Part shown: one piece after another, positions 23,468-32,907 of the stretch
Layout: each line of letters opens with the position of its first letter
Numbering within the stretch: the first letter of the stretch is position 1
Source of the DNA: Paraburkholderia bannensis
Lineage (GTDB): Bacteria; Pseudomonadota; Gammaproteobacteria; Burkholderiales; Burkholderiaceae
Assembly (NCBI RefSeq): GCF_014200455.1
Contig: NZ_JACHBW010000016.1
Coordinates: 62,001 to 126,000 of the forward strand
Direction of reading: 5' to 3'
Length of the DNA: 64,000 nucleotides
Made by a program: the position numbers and the translations under genes
Notes under the pieces: model-generated
The model's input: only the letters and a program-made list of their open reading frames with translations
The model's database searches: none
Told to the model about the DNA's origin: nothing

Positions 23468-23866
23468 ATGAAATCCCTGATTGCCTTGATCGCCGCTGCG
23501 ACCGTCGCATCGAGCGCCTTCGCCGCCAACCCCGTCGAAAAGCTGCCCTCGGGCGTGGTGGTCGAAACGCTCAAGCAAGGCACTGGCGCGTCGCCGGCCG
23601 CTACCGATGTCGTGCGCGTGAACTATCGCGGCACGCTCGCGGACGGCACCGAGTTCGACGCTTCGGCCGAGCATGGCGGCCCGGCGAGCTTCCCGCTCAA
23701 CCGCGTGATTCCGTGCTGGACGCAAGGCGTGCAGAAAATGAAGGTGGGCGGCAAGGCCAGGCTGACCTGCCCGGCCGACACGGCTTACGGCGACCGCGCA
23801 GTCGGCCCGATCCCGCCGAACAGCACGCTCACGTTCGAAATCGAACTGCTCGGCATCGGCCAGTAA
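23468..23866 (+). CDS. Periplasmic FKBP-type peptidyl-prolyl isomerase
   Basis: 132 residues. Signal peptide about 1-19 (MKSLIALIAAATVASSAFA), then one FKBP domain: GVVVETLKQGTG, VRVNYRGTLADGTEFD (the VHYTGTLxDGxxFD motif), FPLNRVIPCWTQGVQKMKVGG (core aromatic W replaced in context by PCWTQG, the family G-W-T-Q-G region) and the C-terminal YGDRAVGPIPPNSTLTFEIELL. It catalyses cis-trans isomerisation at prolines during folding of exported proteins. GAGG lies 8 bases before the ATG. Length matches single-domain Gram-negative FkpA/Mip-like or cytoplasm-derived small FKBPs with an added signal. It stands alone. Confidence 0.92.
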   Translation: MKSLIALIAAATVASSAFAANPVEKLPSGVVVETLKQGTGASPAATDVVRVNYRGTLADGTEFDASAEHGGPASFPLNRVIPCWTQGVQKMKVGGKARLTCPADTAYGDRAVGPIPPNSTLTFEIELLGIGQ

Positions 23867-24025
23867 TTCGCGATCGCAGTACGGCCGTAGTACAGCCGCA
23901 CGCAGTACAGCCAAAGTAGACCGGAAGCGCCTGCGCGAGAAAGCGCCAAGGCGCTTCCCGGAGCGGTCCGCCGGCCGCTCCATTACACTCGGCGTCATCC
24001 GCCAACCTCCCAGCGAGACCACCCG

Positions 24026-26014
24026 ATGACGCGTCTTGCCCCTCCCATCGATGCAGCGCGCCTGGACGACGAATGGCTCGAAGCGGATGGCGCGGGCGGA
24101 TTCGCATCCGGCACCGTCGGCACCGCGCGCACGCGCCGCTATCACGCGCTACTCCTCACCGCGACTCAGCCGCCCACGGGCCGCGTGGTGCTCGTCAACG
24201 GCATCGAGGCCTGGCTCGAACACGACGGCGGCAAGATCGCGCTCACCGCGCAGCGCTATGCGCCCGACCTGCTGTCTGCCGATACCGCGAACCGCATCGC
24301 GAGTTTCGATACGTCGCCCTGGCCGACCTGGCGCTATGCGCTGGACGACTCAATCTCGCTTGTCGCCGAGGTATTCGTGGCCACGGCGAGCCGCGAAACC
24401 GTGCTGCGCTGGCGTCTTGAAGCGCCGCCTGAAACCGCCGCATTGAAGCCGGGGACGCTGAAAGTGCGCCCGCTGCTGTCGGGCCGCGACTATCACGCGC
24501 TTCATCACGAGAACCCCGCATTCGCCTTCGATGCGCAGATCGACGGCGAGCGTGTGCGCTGGCAGCCCTATGGCGATCTGCCCGCCATCGTCGCGCAATC
24601 AAACGGCAGCTATACGCACGCGCCAGACTGGTATCGCCATTTTTTCTATGCGCGCGAACGGGAGCGCGGACTCGACGCAATCGAAGATCTCGCCACGCCT
24701 GGCGTGTTCTCGTTCGATCTCGCCAAAGGCGAGGCGGTGTTGCTGCTGCGCGCGCAAGCCGCGCCTGGCGTGGCGCACAGCGGCGAAGACGCGGCCAGCC
24801 GCGCGCTGCGCCTGGCCGCTCTGGAAGCCTTGCGCCGCGCGTCGTGCGGCACGCGACTGCAACGTTCGGCCCATGCCTACGTTGTCGCGCGCGGCGATGG
24901 CCGAACCATTGTCGCGGGCTACCCGTGGTTCACGGACTGGGGCCGTGACACCTTCATCGCCCTGCGCGGTCTGCTGCTTGCGAACGGCCGCGACAAAACG
25001 CAGGATCTCGACGACGCCGGCGCCATTCTGCTCGAATGGGCCTCGACCGTTTCCGAAGGCATGTTGCCGAACCGCTTCCCCGATGCAGGCGGCGCGCCCG
25101 AATACAACTCAGTCGACGCGTCGCTCTGGTTCGTGGTGGCCGTGCACGATTTCTTTGCGGCGGCGACAGTGCCGGCGCAAACGCGGTGCGTACTGCAAAA
25201 CGCCGTCGACGCGATTCTCGATGGCTACGCGCGCGGTACGCGCTACGGTATCGCCGCCGATTCGCGCGACGGCCTGCTGCGTGCGGGTGTGCCGGGCGTG
25301 CAACTCACGTGGATGGACGCGAAGGCGGGCGATTGGGTCGTCACGCCGCGCATCGGCAAGCCGGTTGAAATCCAGGCGCTGTGGATCAACGCGCTGCGCA
25401 TCGCGCTCGCGTGGAATAGCCGCTGGCGCGAGCTCGAAGCGCGCGCGAGCGCGGCGTTCGCACAGCGTTTCGTCGATCCGGCCACGGGCGCGCTATTCGA
25501 TGTGATCGACGTGGATCATATCGAAGGCAAAGTCGATGGCTCGATCCGCCCGAACCAGATTTTCGCGCTGGGCGGCCTGCCGTTCGCGCTGCTGAAGGGC
25601 GAGGCGGCGCGCGCGGTGCTCGCGCAGGTGGAAACGCATCTGCTCACGCCGTTGGGATTGCGCTCGCTCGCGCCGTCCGACCCCGCCTATCGCGGCCGCT
25701 ACGCGGGGGGCGTGCTCGAGCGCGACGGCGCGTATCACCAGGGCACCGTCTGGCCGTGGCTGCTGGGTCCGTTCGTGGACGCGTGGCTGCGCGTGCATGG
25801 CGATGACGCAGCGCAACGTGCGAACGCCTGCGCGCGCTTCGTCGCGCCGCTGCTTGCGCATCTGGACCGCGCGGGGCTTGATCACATCAGCGAAGTCGCC
25901 GATGGCGATGCACCGCATCATCCCGGTGGCACGCCGTTTCAGGCGTGGTCGCTGGGCGAACTGCTGCGCGTGCTCGCGCGGCTTGGCGAACCTGGCCTGC
26001 CCGACGATCGTTAA
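24026..26014 (+). CDS. Glycogen debranching-type amylo-1,6-glucosidase (GH133)
   Basis: 662 residues. The N-terminal domain shows DGAGGFASGTVGTARTRRYH (residues 21-40), diagnostic of bacterial/archaeal glycogen debranching enzymes, and the C-terminal (alpha/alpha)6 catalytic domain opens with AGYPWFTDWGRDTFIALRGL near 300-320, then GMLPNRFPD, EYNSVDASLWF, RPNQIFALGG and GTVWPWLLGPFVDA. It should release glucose at alpha-1,6 branches of alpha-glucans or related oligosaccharides. Only a weak ribosome site is seen. It is followed after 60 bp by a GH63-like hydrolase on the same strand, so the pair is probably one operon for a storage or compatible alpha-glucan. Confidence 0.9.
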   Translation: MTRLAPPIDAARLDDEWLEADGAGGFASGTVGTARTRRYHALLLTATQPPTGRVVLVNGIEAWLEHDGGKIALTAQRYAPDLLSADTANRIASFDTSPWPTWRYALDDSISLVAEVFVATASRETVLRWRLEAPPETAALKPGTLKVRPLLSGRDYHALHHENPAFAFDAQIDGERVRWQPYGDLPAIVAQSNGSYTHAPDWYRHFFYARERERGLDAIEDLATPGVFSFDLAKGEAVLLLRAQAAPGVAHSGEDAASRALRLAALEALRRASCGTRLQRSAHAYVVARGDGRTIVAGYPWFTDWGRDTFIALRGLLLANGRDKTQDLDDAGAILLEWASTVSEGMLPNRFPDAGGAPEYNSVDASLWFVVAVHDFFAAATVPAQTRCVLQNAVDAILDGYARGTRYGIAADSRDGLLRAGVPGVQLTWMDAKAGDWVVTPRIGKPVEIQALWINALRIALAWNSRWRELEARASAAFAQRFVDPATGALFDVIDVDHIEGKVDGSIRPNQIFALGGLPFALLKGEAARAVLAQVETHLLTPLGLRSLAPSDPAYRGRYAGGVLERDGAYHQGTVWPWLLGPFVDAWLRVHGDDAAQRANACARFVAPLLAHLDRAGLDHISEVADGDAPHHPGGTPFQAWSLGELLRVLARLGEPGLPDDR

Positions 26015-26074
26015 AGCGCGCTAGCATGAGGCTCCCGGCGCGTGCGCGCGCCGATCCATGAAAAGGGGATGCCC

Positions 26075-28786
26075 ATGCTGCAGCGCGCCGCCGGTCTCGA
26101 CCTGACCGCCGAAGGCCAACGCCTCTATTCGAGCGACTACGCCCGCTGGCAGCGCTGGGGACCCTACCTGAGCGAGCGTCAGTGGGGCACGGTGCGCGAG
26201 GACTACAGCGAGCATGGCACCGCCTGGGACTACTTCCCCCACGATCACGCGCGCATGCGCGCCTATCGCTGGGGCGAGGATGGTCTGGCCGGTTTCGCCG
26301 ATGAGCGGCTTGTCTGGTGCGTTTCGCTGGCGCTGTGGAATGGCCGCGATCCGATCCTCAAGGAGCGCCTGTTCGGCCTCACGAACGAACAGGGCAATCA
26401 CGGCGAGGATGTCAAGGAACTGTACTTCTACCTCGACGGCACGCCGACGCATTCGTATATGCGCATGCTCTACAAGTATCCGCACGCGGCGTTTCCGTAT
26501 CAGGATCTGGTCGACGAAAACGCGCGGCGCGGCACGGCGGTGCCCGAATACGAAATTCTCGATACCGGTGTATTCGATGACGGAAATTATTTCGATGTCC
26601 ATATCGAGTATGCGAAGCACACACCCGAAGATATCGTCATGCGCATTACGGTGGAAAACCGCGCGGAACGGCATGCGGCGATCGACGTGCTGCCGCAGAT
26701 CTGGGCGCGCAATACGTGGTCATGGAAGCCCGCCACCGGCAAGCCATCGCTCACGTTCGTTTCATCGGCTGAAGGCGCTCATCTGCTTGCGCACAGCGAG
26801 CGCCACGAGCCGCTGATCGTCACGGCGCAATCGACGGACGGCGTGAGCGTCGAGTGGCTGTTCTGCGAGAACGACACCAACGTGCAGCGTCTCTTTGGCA
26901 TGCAGGGCGCGGGGCCGTTCAAGGACGGCTTCAACGATTACATCGTGCACGGCGACGCAAACGCGATCCGCCGCGACGCGGGCACCAGGGCGGCCGCGCG
27001 AGTGCATCTCGAACTCGCCGCGCATGCGCGCGCCGTCGTGACGCTGCGCTGGCGGCCCGTATCGGCACCGAAGGAGGAGGCGGCGCTCGATATCGACGCC
27101 TTGTTTGCGCGCCGTATCGCCGAAGCCGATGCCTTTTACGCCGCGCTCCAGCGCGATATCGAAAGCGCCGACGCGCGTCTCGTGCAGCGCCAGGCGCTCG
27201 CGGGCCTGCTGTGGTCCAAGCAGTACTACGAGTACGACGTGCATCGCTGGATGCAGGGCGATCCGCTGCAGCCCACGCCGCCTGCCGGGCGCTGGCACGG
27301 GCGCAACGCGGACTGGCAGCATCTGTGCAACGCCGACATTCTCTCGATGCCGGACAAATGGGAATACCCGTGGTACGCCTCGTGGGATCTGGCGTTTCAG
27401 GCGGTGGCCTTCGCGCTGATCGATCCGATGTTCGCGAAGAAGCAGATGTTGCTGCTGGTGAAGGACCGCTATCAGCATCCCAACGGTCAGCTTCCCGCCT
27501 ACGAATGGGCCTTCGGCGATGCGAATCCACCGGTACATGCGTGGGCCGCGTGGCGCGTCTACGAGATCGATCGCGCCATCACCGGCCACGGCGACCGCGA
27601 GTTTCTCGAACGCGTCTTCCACAAGCTGCTGCTGAATTTTTCCTGGTGGGTCAACCGCAAGGATGCGGACGGCCACAATATTTTTCAGGGCGGCTTTCTC
27701 GGCCTGGATAACGTCGGCATCTTCGATCGTTCGTCGCCGCTGCCCACCGGCGGGCGTCTCGATCAGGCCGACGGCACCGCGTGGATGGCCGCGTATGCGC
27801 TCGATCTGATGCGTATTGCGCTCGAACTCGCGTTCGACAATCACGTGTTCGTCGATATCGGCGTGAAGTTCTTCGAGCACTTCCTGTATATCGCCGGCGC
27901 AGTGAGTTGCGACGATGGCTGCGATACGGGCCTGTGGGATAGCGTCGATGAATTCTTCTACGACAAATTGCGCCTGCCCGACGGCACCATCGAGCCGCTG
28001 CGCATGCGCTCGATCGTCGGCCTGATTCCGTTCTTTGCGGTGCGCGTGCTGGAAGAGCAGGTCCATGGCGGCCTGCCCGGTTTGCGCGAGCGCCTGGTGT
28101 GGTTTCTCGAACACCGGCCCGATCTGGCGCGGCTGGTTTCACGCTGGAATCAGCCGGGCAAGGGCAATTCGCTGCTGCTCTCGCTATTGCGCGGGCATCG
28201 GATGAAGGCGCTGCTCAAACGTGTGCTCGACGAAAGCGAGTTTCTGTCCGCGCATGGCGTACGGGCGCTCTCGCGCGCGCATCTGGACGAACCCTTTGTG
28301 TATCGCTACAACGGTTGCAATTTCGGCGTGCAATATCTGCCGGGTGAATCGGATTCGCGCGTGTTCGGCGGCAATTCAAACTGGCGCGGGCCGATCTGGA
28401 TGCCGGTCAATTATCTGCTGATCGAATCGTTATACGAATTCCATCGCTATTACGGCGACGATTTCCTCGTTGAATATCCCACGGGCTCGGGCCGCAAACG
28501 CTCGCTTGCACAGATCGCCGACGAACTCGCGCGGCGCGTGACCACGCTGTTTCTGCTCGACGGCAAGAACGAGCGCCCGGTAATGGGCGCCTATGCGCAG
28601 TTGCAGGCCGACCCGCGCTGCCGCGATCTCGTGCTGTTTCACGAGTATTTTCATGGCGATAACGGGCGCGGCATTGGCGCTTCGCATCAGACCGGCTGGA
28701 CTGCGCTGGTTGCGCTGATGCTGCAGCCACGCGCGATGAGCGCATCGGGCAATGTGCCGGTGGGAGCGGAGATCGGCGCGGCATAG
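26075..28786 (+). CDS. GH63/MGH1-like glycoside hydrolase
   Basis: 903 residues. The N-terminal half (to about 390) carries YARWQRWGPYLSERQWGTVREDYS-type motifs (about 22-45) and LYFYLDGTPTHSYMRMLYKYP (about 127-147). The C-terminal (alpha/alpha)6 barrel has WEYPWYASWDLAFQ, GQLPAYEWAFGDANPPVHAWA with a candidate acid Asp, GGFLGLDNVGIFDR, and near the end HEYFHGDNGRGIGASHQTGW, where the second catalytic acid should lie. These proteins of about 900 residues resemble GH63 C-terminal glucosidases. No signal peptide. AAGGGG sits 6 bases before the ATG at 26075 and directly against the earlier ATG at 26069, which decides the start. Substrate unknown; alpha-glucan processing with the upstream enzyme is inferred. 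Confidence 0.85.
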   Translation: MLQRAAGLDLTAEGQRLYSSDYARWQRWGPYLSERQWGTVREDYSEHGTAWDYFPHDHARMRAYRWGEDGLAGFADERLVWCVSLALWNGRDPILKERLFGLTNEQGNHGEDVKELYFYLDGTPTHSYMRMLYKYPHAAFPYQDLVDENARRGTAVPEYEILDTGVFDDGNYFDVHIEYAKHTPEDIVMRITVENRAERHAAIDVLPQIWARNTWSWKPATGKPSLTFVSSAEGAHLLAHSERHEPLIVTAQSTDGVSVEWLFCENDTNVQRLFGMQGAGPFKDGFNDYIVHGDANAIRRDAGTRAAARVHLELAAHARAVVTLRWRPVSAPKEEAALDIDALFARRIAEADAFYAALQRDIESADARLVQRQALAGLLWSKQYYEYDVHRWMQGDPLQPTPPAGRWHGRNADWQHLCNADILSMPDKWEYPWYASWDLAFQAVAFALIDPMFAKKQMLLLVKDRYQHPNGQLPAYEWAFGDANPPVHAWAAWRVYEIDRAITGHGDREFLERVFHKLLLNFSWWVNRKDADGHNIFQGGFLGLDNVGIFDRSSPLPTGGRLDQADGTAWMAAYALDLMRIALELAFDNHVFVDIGVKFFEHFLYIAGAVSCDDGCDTGLWDSVDEFFYDKLRLPDGTIEPLRMRSIVGLIPFFAVRVLEEQVHGGLPGLRERLVWFLEHRPDLARLVSRWNQPGKGNSLLLSLLRGHRMKALLKRVLDESEFLSAHGVRALSRAHLDEPFVYRYNGCNFGVQYLPGESDSRVFGGNSNWRGPIWMPVNYLLIESLYEFHRYYGDDFLVEYPTGSGRKRSLAQIADELARRVTTLFLLDGKNERPVMGAYAQLQADPRCRDLVLFHEYFHGDNGRGIGASHQTGWTALVALMLQPRAMSASGNVPVGAEIGAA

Positions 28787-28804
28787 CGCCGCCAATGATC
28801 GCGC

Positions 28805-29272
28805 TCAGGGTTTCTTGCCAGGCGATTGCGCGTGCCGCGCCAGAAAGCGGTCGAGCTGGCTCGCGAAGGTATTGCTGTCGCGCGTGGAGAACGGCGCGGG
28901 GCCGCCCGTTTCGATACCTGTGCTGCGCAATTGATCCATCACGTCGCGCATCGTCAGCTTTTCCTTGATGGTATCCGGCGTGAACCAGTTACCGCGCGGA
29001 TCGAGTGCGTGCGCGCCTTTTTCCAGCACGGCGGCGGCCAGCGGAATATCGGCGGTGATGATCAGATCGCCGGATCCGGCGAGTTCGACGATGCGGTTAT
29101 CGGCGACGTCGAAGCCCGCCGGCACCTGAATGGACTTGATGAATGGCGACGGCGGAGTGCGCAGGTACTGATTGGCAACCAGCGTGACGCAGACCTCGAC
29201 GCGACGCGCGGCCCGAAACAACATGTCTTTGATGACGGACGGACAAGCGTCGGCGTCGACGAGGATCTGCAC
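28805..29272 (-). CDS. yaiI: YaiI/YqxD family protein (UPF0178, DUF188)
   Basis: 155 residues. The N-terminal MQILVDADACPSVIKDMLFRAA and the later NRIVELAGSGDLIITADIPLAA and LDPRGNWFTPDTIKEKL are signatures of the UPF0178 family, a PIN-like alpha/beta fold with conserved Asp (D7, D9) that could bind metal. The family is widespread and of unknown function; nuclease activity is suspected from fold only. It is convergent with the GH63-like gene (stop 19 bp away) and is followed upstream by the HHHH-motif peptide gene. Confidence 0.9.
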   Translation of the reverse strand: MQILVDADACPSVIKDMLFRAARRVEVCVTLVANQYLRTPPSPFIKSIQVPAGFDVADNRIVELAGSGDLIITADIPLAAAVLEKGAHALDPRGNWFTPDTIKEKLTMRDVMDQLRSTGIETGGPAPFSTRDSNTFASQLDRFLARHAQSPGKKP

Positions 29273-29343
29273 GGGGAATCTTCCGGAAAATCAAAGAGCA
29301 ATCATAGCAAACGCCGCCACCATCAGTTCCCGCCGATCGCGAA

Positions 29344-29478
29344 TCAATGATGGCAGCGGGTCTCCCAATGATGATGCACCCTTACCTTGTGGCAATGGTG
29401 ATGATCGTAAGCGAAAGCCGGCTGGATGGCAGCGAGCGAAACGAGCGTCGTAGCGGCGATCAGAAGCAGCTTTTTCAT
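29344..29478 (-). CDS. Secreted HHHH-motif peptide
   Basis: 44 residues: signal peptide MKKLLLIAATTLVSLAAIQP (to about FAYD) and a 21-residue mature tail with DHHHCHKVRVHHHWETRCHH. The tail has nine His and two Cys, so metal binding (Cu, Ni or Zn) or disulfide formation is likely. A perfect AGGGAGA is 8 bases before the ATG. Such mini-proteins are known in Burkholderiaceae as HHHH-motif proteins with no assigned role. The gene is monocistronic, and its small size is easily missed by automated finders. Confidence 0.85.
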   Translation of the reverse strand: MKKLLLIAATTLVSLAAIQPAFAYDHHHCHKVRVHHHWETRCHH

Positions 29479-29873
29479 TGCGGATTCTCCCTTGAATGAG
29501 GCGGCCGGGTTCGAGGTTGCATGAATTTGCATGGCCGCGCAAAGCGAGAGCAATCCGCTTGCCTGCAAGGAAAATGGCAGCGTAGCCGAAGCAGTCCTGC
29601 GATAACCGGGCCGACGTCCTGCGGCAAGCCCACCCTTGCGGGCGCGCTGTTATCGGCCACGGCCTTGTTCACCTGCGGATTGGCGCGCGTTCCCGGCGGG
29701 ATTGCCGGCGCAGCTACGCAAGCTTGCGGCGCTTGAGCGCTTGAGCGCTTGCGGCAAGCGCTGGCCCAATCGTGAGCGGGCAGGCGCGGTAACATGCCGG
29801 TTTCGCGCAGCGGCGCTCGCGAGCTGGCGGGATCGGCCCGGCCTGCGCTTCCAGTCACTTCCATCGGCGGAAC
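29479..29873. other. Intergenic region
   Basis: About 395 bp holding the promoter of the HHHH peptide (left end) and that of the LysR gene (right end). It contains the tandem GCGCTTGA and a perfect hairpin AGCGCTTG-CGG-CAAGCGCT (29744-29762) without a T-run. Nothing gene-like was found. Confidence 0.6.
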
Positions 29874-30797
29874 ATGGACAATCTCGGAGACATACGGCTG
29901 TTCGTCGAAGCGGCCAGTCAGGGCAGCCTTTCGGCGGCGGGGCGCAAGCTCGGGCTGTCGCCGGCGGCCGCCAGTGCGCGGCTCGTCAAGCTCGAAGGGG
30001 TGTTGCGCACGCAACTGTTCGAGCGCTCGACACGCAGGCTGCGCCTGACCGACGAAGGCCGCGTCTATCTCGCGCACTGCCAGCACGCGCTGCAAACGCT
30101 TGACGACGCGCGCGCGGCTTTGCAGGCGGGCCGCGCGGCGGTGAGCGGCGCGTTGCGGGTGTCGGCAACGTCGGATTTCGGGCGCGCCGTGCTGCGCCAC
30201 TGGCTCGACGAATTCAACGAGCGGCACCCGCAGGTCACGCTCACGCTGGTGCTCTCCGATTCGCTTTCGCATCTGTTGCAGGACGATATCGATATGGCGA
30301 TCCGCTTCGGGGTGCCGGCCGATAGCGCGATGGTCGCCAAACGTCTCGCCGATAATCGCCGTGCGCTGTGCGCCTCGCCCGCGTATCTCGCGGCGCACGG
30401 CACGCCGCGCCATCCCGACGAACTCGATCAGCACGATTTCATTCTGCTGGGTTCGGCTGCGGGCCTATCGAACAACTGGCGCTTCACGCACGGCGCCCAG
30501 ACCGCATTGTTCGCCGCGCCGCCCGAGCGCTCGCGCCAGACCAACGACGGCGCACTGGCGCGCGAATGGGCGATCGAAGGGCGCGGCGTGGTCATGAAGT
30601 CGATCTGGGACATTGGCGCCGATCTGCAGGAGGGACGCCTGCAACTGCTGTTGCCCGAGTGGCGCTGCCCGGATGCGCCCGTGAACGCGCTGTTTCAGCG
30701 CACGCCTTATATGGCGCCGCGCGTGCGCACATTGCTGGATTTCCTCGAACAAAAATTCGATCAGGCTTCCGAAGTATTGCAGCCGTATCTGGCGTGA
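29874..30797 (+). CDS. LysR-family regulator
   Basis: 307 residues: helix-turn-helix near residues 8-35 (FVEAASQGSLSAAGRKLGLS), then the linker helix and effector domain of the CrgA-like subgroup (LRVSATSDFGRAVLRHWL, MAIRFGVPADSAMVAKRL, then LCASPAYLAAHGTPRHPDEL). It is followed after 28 bp by a second, different LysR gene, and that by a quinone-oxidoreductase-like enzyme; tandem LysR genes are uncommon and may be a hetero-regulatory pair. The target is probably the oxidoreductase, inferred only from proximity. Confidence 0.9.
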   Translation: MDNLGDIRLFVEAASQGSLSAAGRKLGLSPAAASARLVKLEGVLRTQLFERSTRRLRLTDEGRVYLAHCQHALQTLDDARAALQAGRAAVSGALRVSATSDFGRAVLRHWLDEFNERHPQVTLTLVLSDSLSHLLQDDIDMAIRFGVPADSAMVAKRLADNRRALCASPAYLAAHGTPRHPDELDQHDFILLGSAAGLSNNWRFTHGAQTALFAAPPERSRQTNDGALAREWAIEGRGVVMKSIWDIGADLQEGRLQLLLPEWRCPDAPVNALFQRTPYMAPRVRTLLDFLEQKFDQASEVLQPYLA

Positions 30798-30825
30798 AGC
30801 AAACCCGCACTCTCAACGCGACTCC

Positions 30826-31725
30826 ATGATTCGACTCGAAGACCTCGTGATTTTTGTCTCGGCGGCCGCCAACGGCAGTCTTTCCGCTGCCGCGCGCCAG
30901 CTCGATCTCACGCCCGCGGTGGCGAGCGCGGGCCTCAAGCGGCTGGAAGCGGAACTTGGCGTGCGGCTGCTGGCGCGCTCGACCCGCAGCCTGAGTCTGA
31001 CCGCCGACGGCGAGCGCTACCTGGCGTTTGCCCGCAATGCCATCGAGCAACTGGAGGCGGGGCGCAACGCCGTCGCTTACGGGCGCAACATGATCGGCGG
31101 CACGGTATCGCTGTCAATGCCCTCGGATCTGGGCCGCAATCTGCTGAACGGCTGGCTCGACGATTTTCAGACCCGGTATCCGGCGGTGTCGTTGCAGGTG
31201 CGTATCGGCGATCAGATCGCGGATATGTTCCGAGCGCCCATCGGGCTGGCGATCCGCTATGGCGTGCCCGAGGATTCGAGCCTCGTGGCGCTGCCGCTCG
31301 TGCCCGACAATCGCCGCGTGCTGTGCGCCACGCCCGCGTATTTCGCGCGTCACGGCAAGCCGCAGACGCCCGCCGATCTGGCGCGCCACAACTGCCTGCG
31401 CTTCGCGCTGAGCGACACGCTGCACGATCGCTGGACCTTCTTCAGCGACGACGAACCGATAGTCGTGAGCGTGCACGGCAACCGCAGCAGCGACGACGGC
31501 GAACTGGTGCGCAAATGGGCGCTGGCCGGGCTGGGGCTCGCCTATAAGTCGCGTCTGGATGTGCTCGCCGATCTCAAGGCCGGACTGCTCGAACCCGCGA
31601 TGGCGCACTTCGACACCGAACACGCGCCGCTGCATCTGGTCTGCGCGCACCGCGCGATGCTTTCGCCTACCGTCGGCGCATTGCGTGACTACCTTCAGCA
31701 GCGTTTTGCCGCCTATCTCGGCTGA
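30826..31725 (+). CDS. LysR-family regulator, tandem to the previous one
   Basis: 299 residues, same subgroup as its upstream neighbour (DLVIFVSAAANGSLSAAARQ and LDLTPAVASAGLKRLEAELG, residues 5-44; effector domain GGTVSLSMPSDLGRNLLNG, RIGDQIADMFRAPIGLAIRY, VLCATPAYFARHGKPQTPAD). Sequence similarity between the two suggests an ancient duplication. It lies 116 bp before the quinone-oxidoreductase-like gene, with no terminator seen in between; all three may be transcribed together or the regulator may act on the adjacent promoter. Confidence 0.9.
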   Translation: MIRLEDLVIFVSAAANGSLSAAARQLDLTPAVASAGLKRLEAELGVRLLARSTRSLSLTADGERYLAFARNAIEQLEAGRNAVAYGRNMIGGTVSLSMPSDLGRNLLNGWLDDFQTRYPAVSLQVRIGDQIADMFRAPIGLAIRYGVPEDSSLVALPLVPDNRRVLCATPAYFARHGKPQTPADLARHNCLRFALSDTLHDRWTFFSDDEPIVVSVHGNRSSDDGELVRKWALAGLGLAYKSRLDVLADLKAGLLEPAMAHFDTEHAPLHLVCAHRAMLSPTVGALRDYLQQRFAAYLG

Positions 31726-31841
31726 GTCGGCCCGCGCATTTTCAATCCTGCGTTGAAACTGCTTGTGCGCCTGCCCTCTGGGTCGCGCGCGCGATTTCGC
31801 TCATGATGTCTCCCCTAAATGATCTCAAGTGGAGAAGCATG

Positions 31842-32855
31842 ATGAAAGCGATTGGCTACCATCGCAGCCTGCCGATTACGGATCCCGAATCGTTGATCGA
31901 TCTCGACCTGCCCGACCCGACGCCGGGCGCCCACGATCTGCTGGTCGAGGTGCACGCCGTGTCGGTCAATCCGGTGGACGTGAAGGTGCGCGCGCGCATG
32001 GCGCCCGCAGACGGGCAGCCGAAAGTGCTGGGTTGGGACGCGAGCGGTGTGGTGCGTGCGGTCGGCCGCGATGTGACGCTCTTCAAGCCGGGCGACAAGG
32101 TCTGGTATGCTGGCTCGCTCGTGCGTCCCGGCACCAACAGCGAACTGCATGTGGTGGACGAACGCATCGTCGGCACGATGCCCGCGACGCTGGACTTCGC
32201 GCAGGCGGCGGCATTGCCGCTCACGACCATCACGGCGTGGGAACTGTTGTTCGATCGCCTGCAGGTGCCGCAGGGCCGTGAGGCAAGCGGCCAGACGCTG
32301 CTTGTGATCGGCGCGGCGGGCGGGGTCGGTTCGATCCTCGTGCAGCTTGCGCGGCAGCTGACCGGTCTCACGGTGATTGGCACGGCCTCGCGTCCCGAGA
32401 CGGTGCAATGGGTCACTGAACTGGGCGCTCACCACGTGATCGATCATACGAAGCCGCTTTCGCATGAGCTCAAGCGCATTGGCCTTGAAGGCGTGGACTA
32501 TGTCGCGAGCCTGAACCAGACCGATCATCACTTCGACGAAATCGTGGCGTCGATCAAACCGCAAGGGCGGCTCGGCCTGATCGACGATCCGGAGCTGGTC
32601 GACTTCCGCAAGCTCAAGACCAAGTCCGTCTCCTTGCACTGGGAGTTCATGTTCACGCGCTCGATGTTCGGCACGGCGGACCAGATTCGCCAGCATGAAC
32701 TGCTCGATCGCGTTGCGCGCCTGATCGACGAAGGCGTGCTGCGGACCACGCTCAACGAACGCTTTGGCCGCATCAACGCGGCGAATCTGCGCCGTGCGCA
32801 CGAACTGATCGAAACCAACCGCGCGCGCGGCAAGATCGTGCTCGAAGGCTTCTGA
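31842..32855 (+). CDS. Zinc-type alcohol dehydrogenase-like (quinone oxidoreductase) enzyme
   Basis: 337 residues of the medium-chain dehydrogenase superfamily, ZADH/quinone oxidoreductase group: VEVHAVSVNPVDVKVRARM (about 35-53), then GWDASGVV and the nucleotide-binding VIGAAGGVGSILVQLARQ. The Cys/His zinc ligands of true alcohol dehydrogenases are not evident, as usual for this group, which reduces quinones or enones with NADPH. The start MKAIGYHRSL is family-typical; GGAGAA stands 5 bases before the ATG at 31842 (an ATG lies 3 bases upstream as well). Two LysR genes precede it and a strong terminator follows. Confidence 0.9.
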   Translation: MKAIGYHRSLPITDPESLIDLDLPDPTPGAHDLLVEVHAVSVNPVDVKVRARMAPADGQPKVLGWDASGVVRAVGRDVTLFKPGDKVWYAGSLVRPGTNSELHVVDERIVGTMPATLDFAQAAALPLTTITAWELLFDRLQVPQGREASGQTLLVIGAAGGVGSILVQLARQLTGLTVIGTASRPETVQWVTELGAHHVIDHTKPLSHELKRIGLEGVDYVASLNQTDHHFDEIVASIKPQGRLGLIDDPELVDFRKLKTKSVSLHWEFMFTRSMFGTADQIRQHELLDRVARLIDEGVLRTTLNERFGRINAANLRRAHELIETNRARGKIVLEGF

Positions 32856-32907
32856 TTGCGCAAATGGCGCAGGGACGCCGGGATATACTTCGCTTCGTCA
32901 ACGGATA

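Noticed and set aside
23300..24145. Minus-strand extension of the small secreted protein gene to 24145
   Set aside because: The extended part is Arg-rich, runs antisense through the FKBP gene, and the signal peptide starts at 23299.
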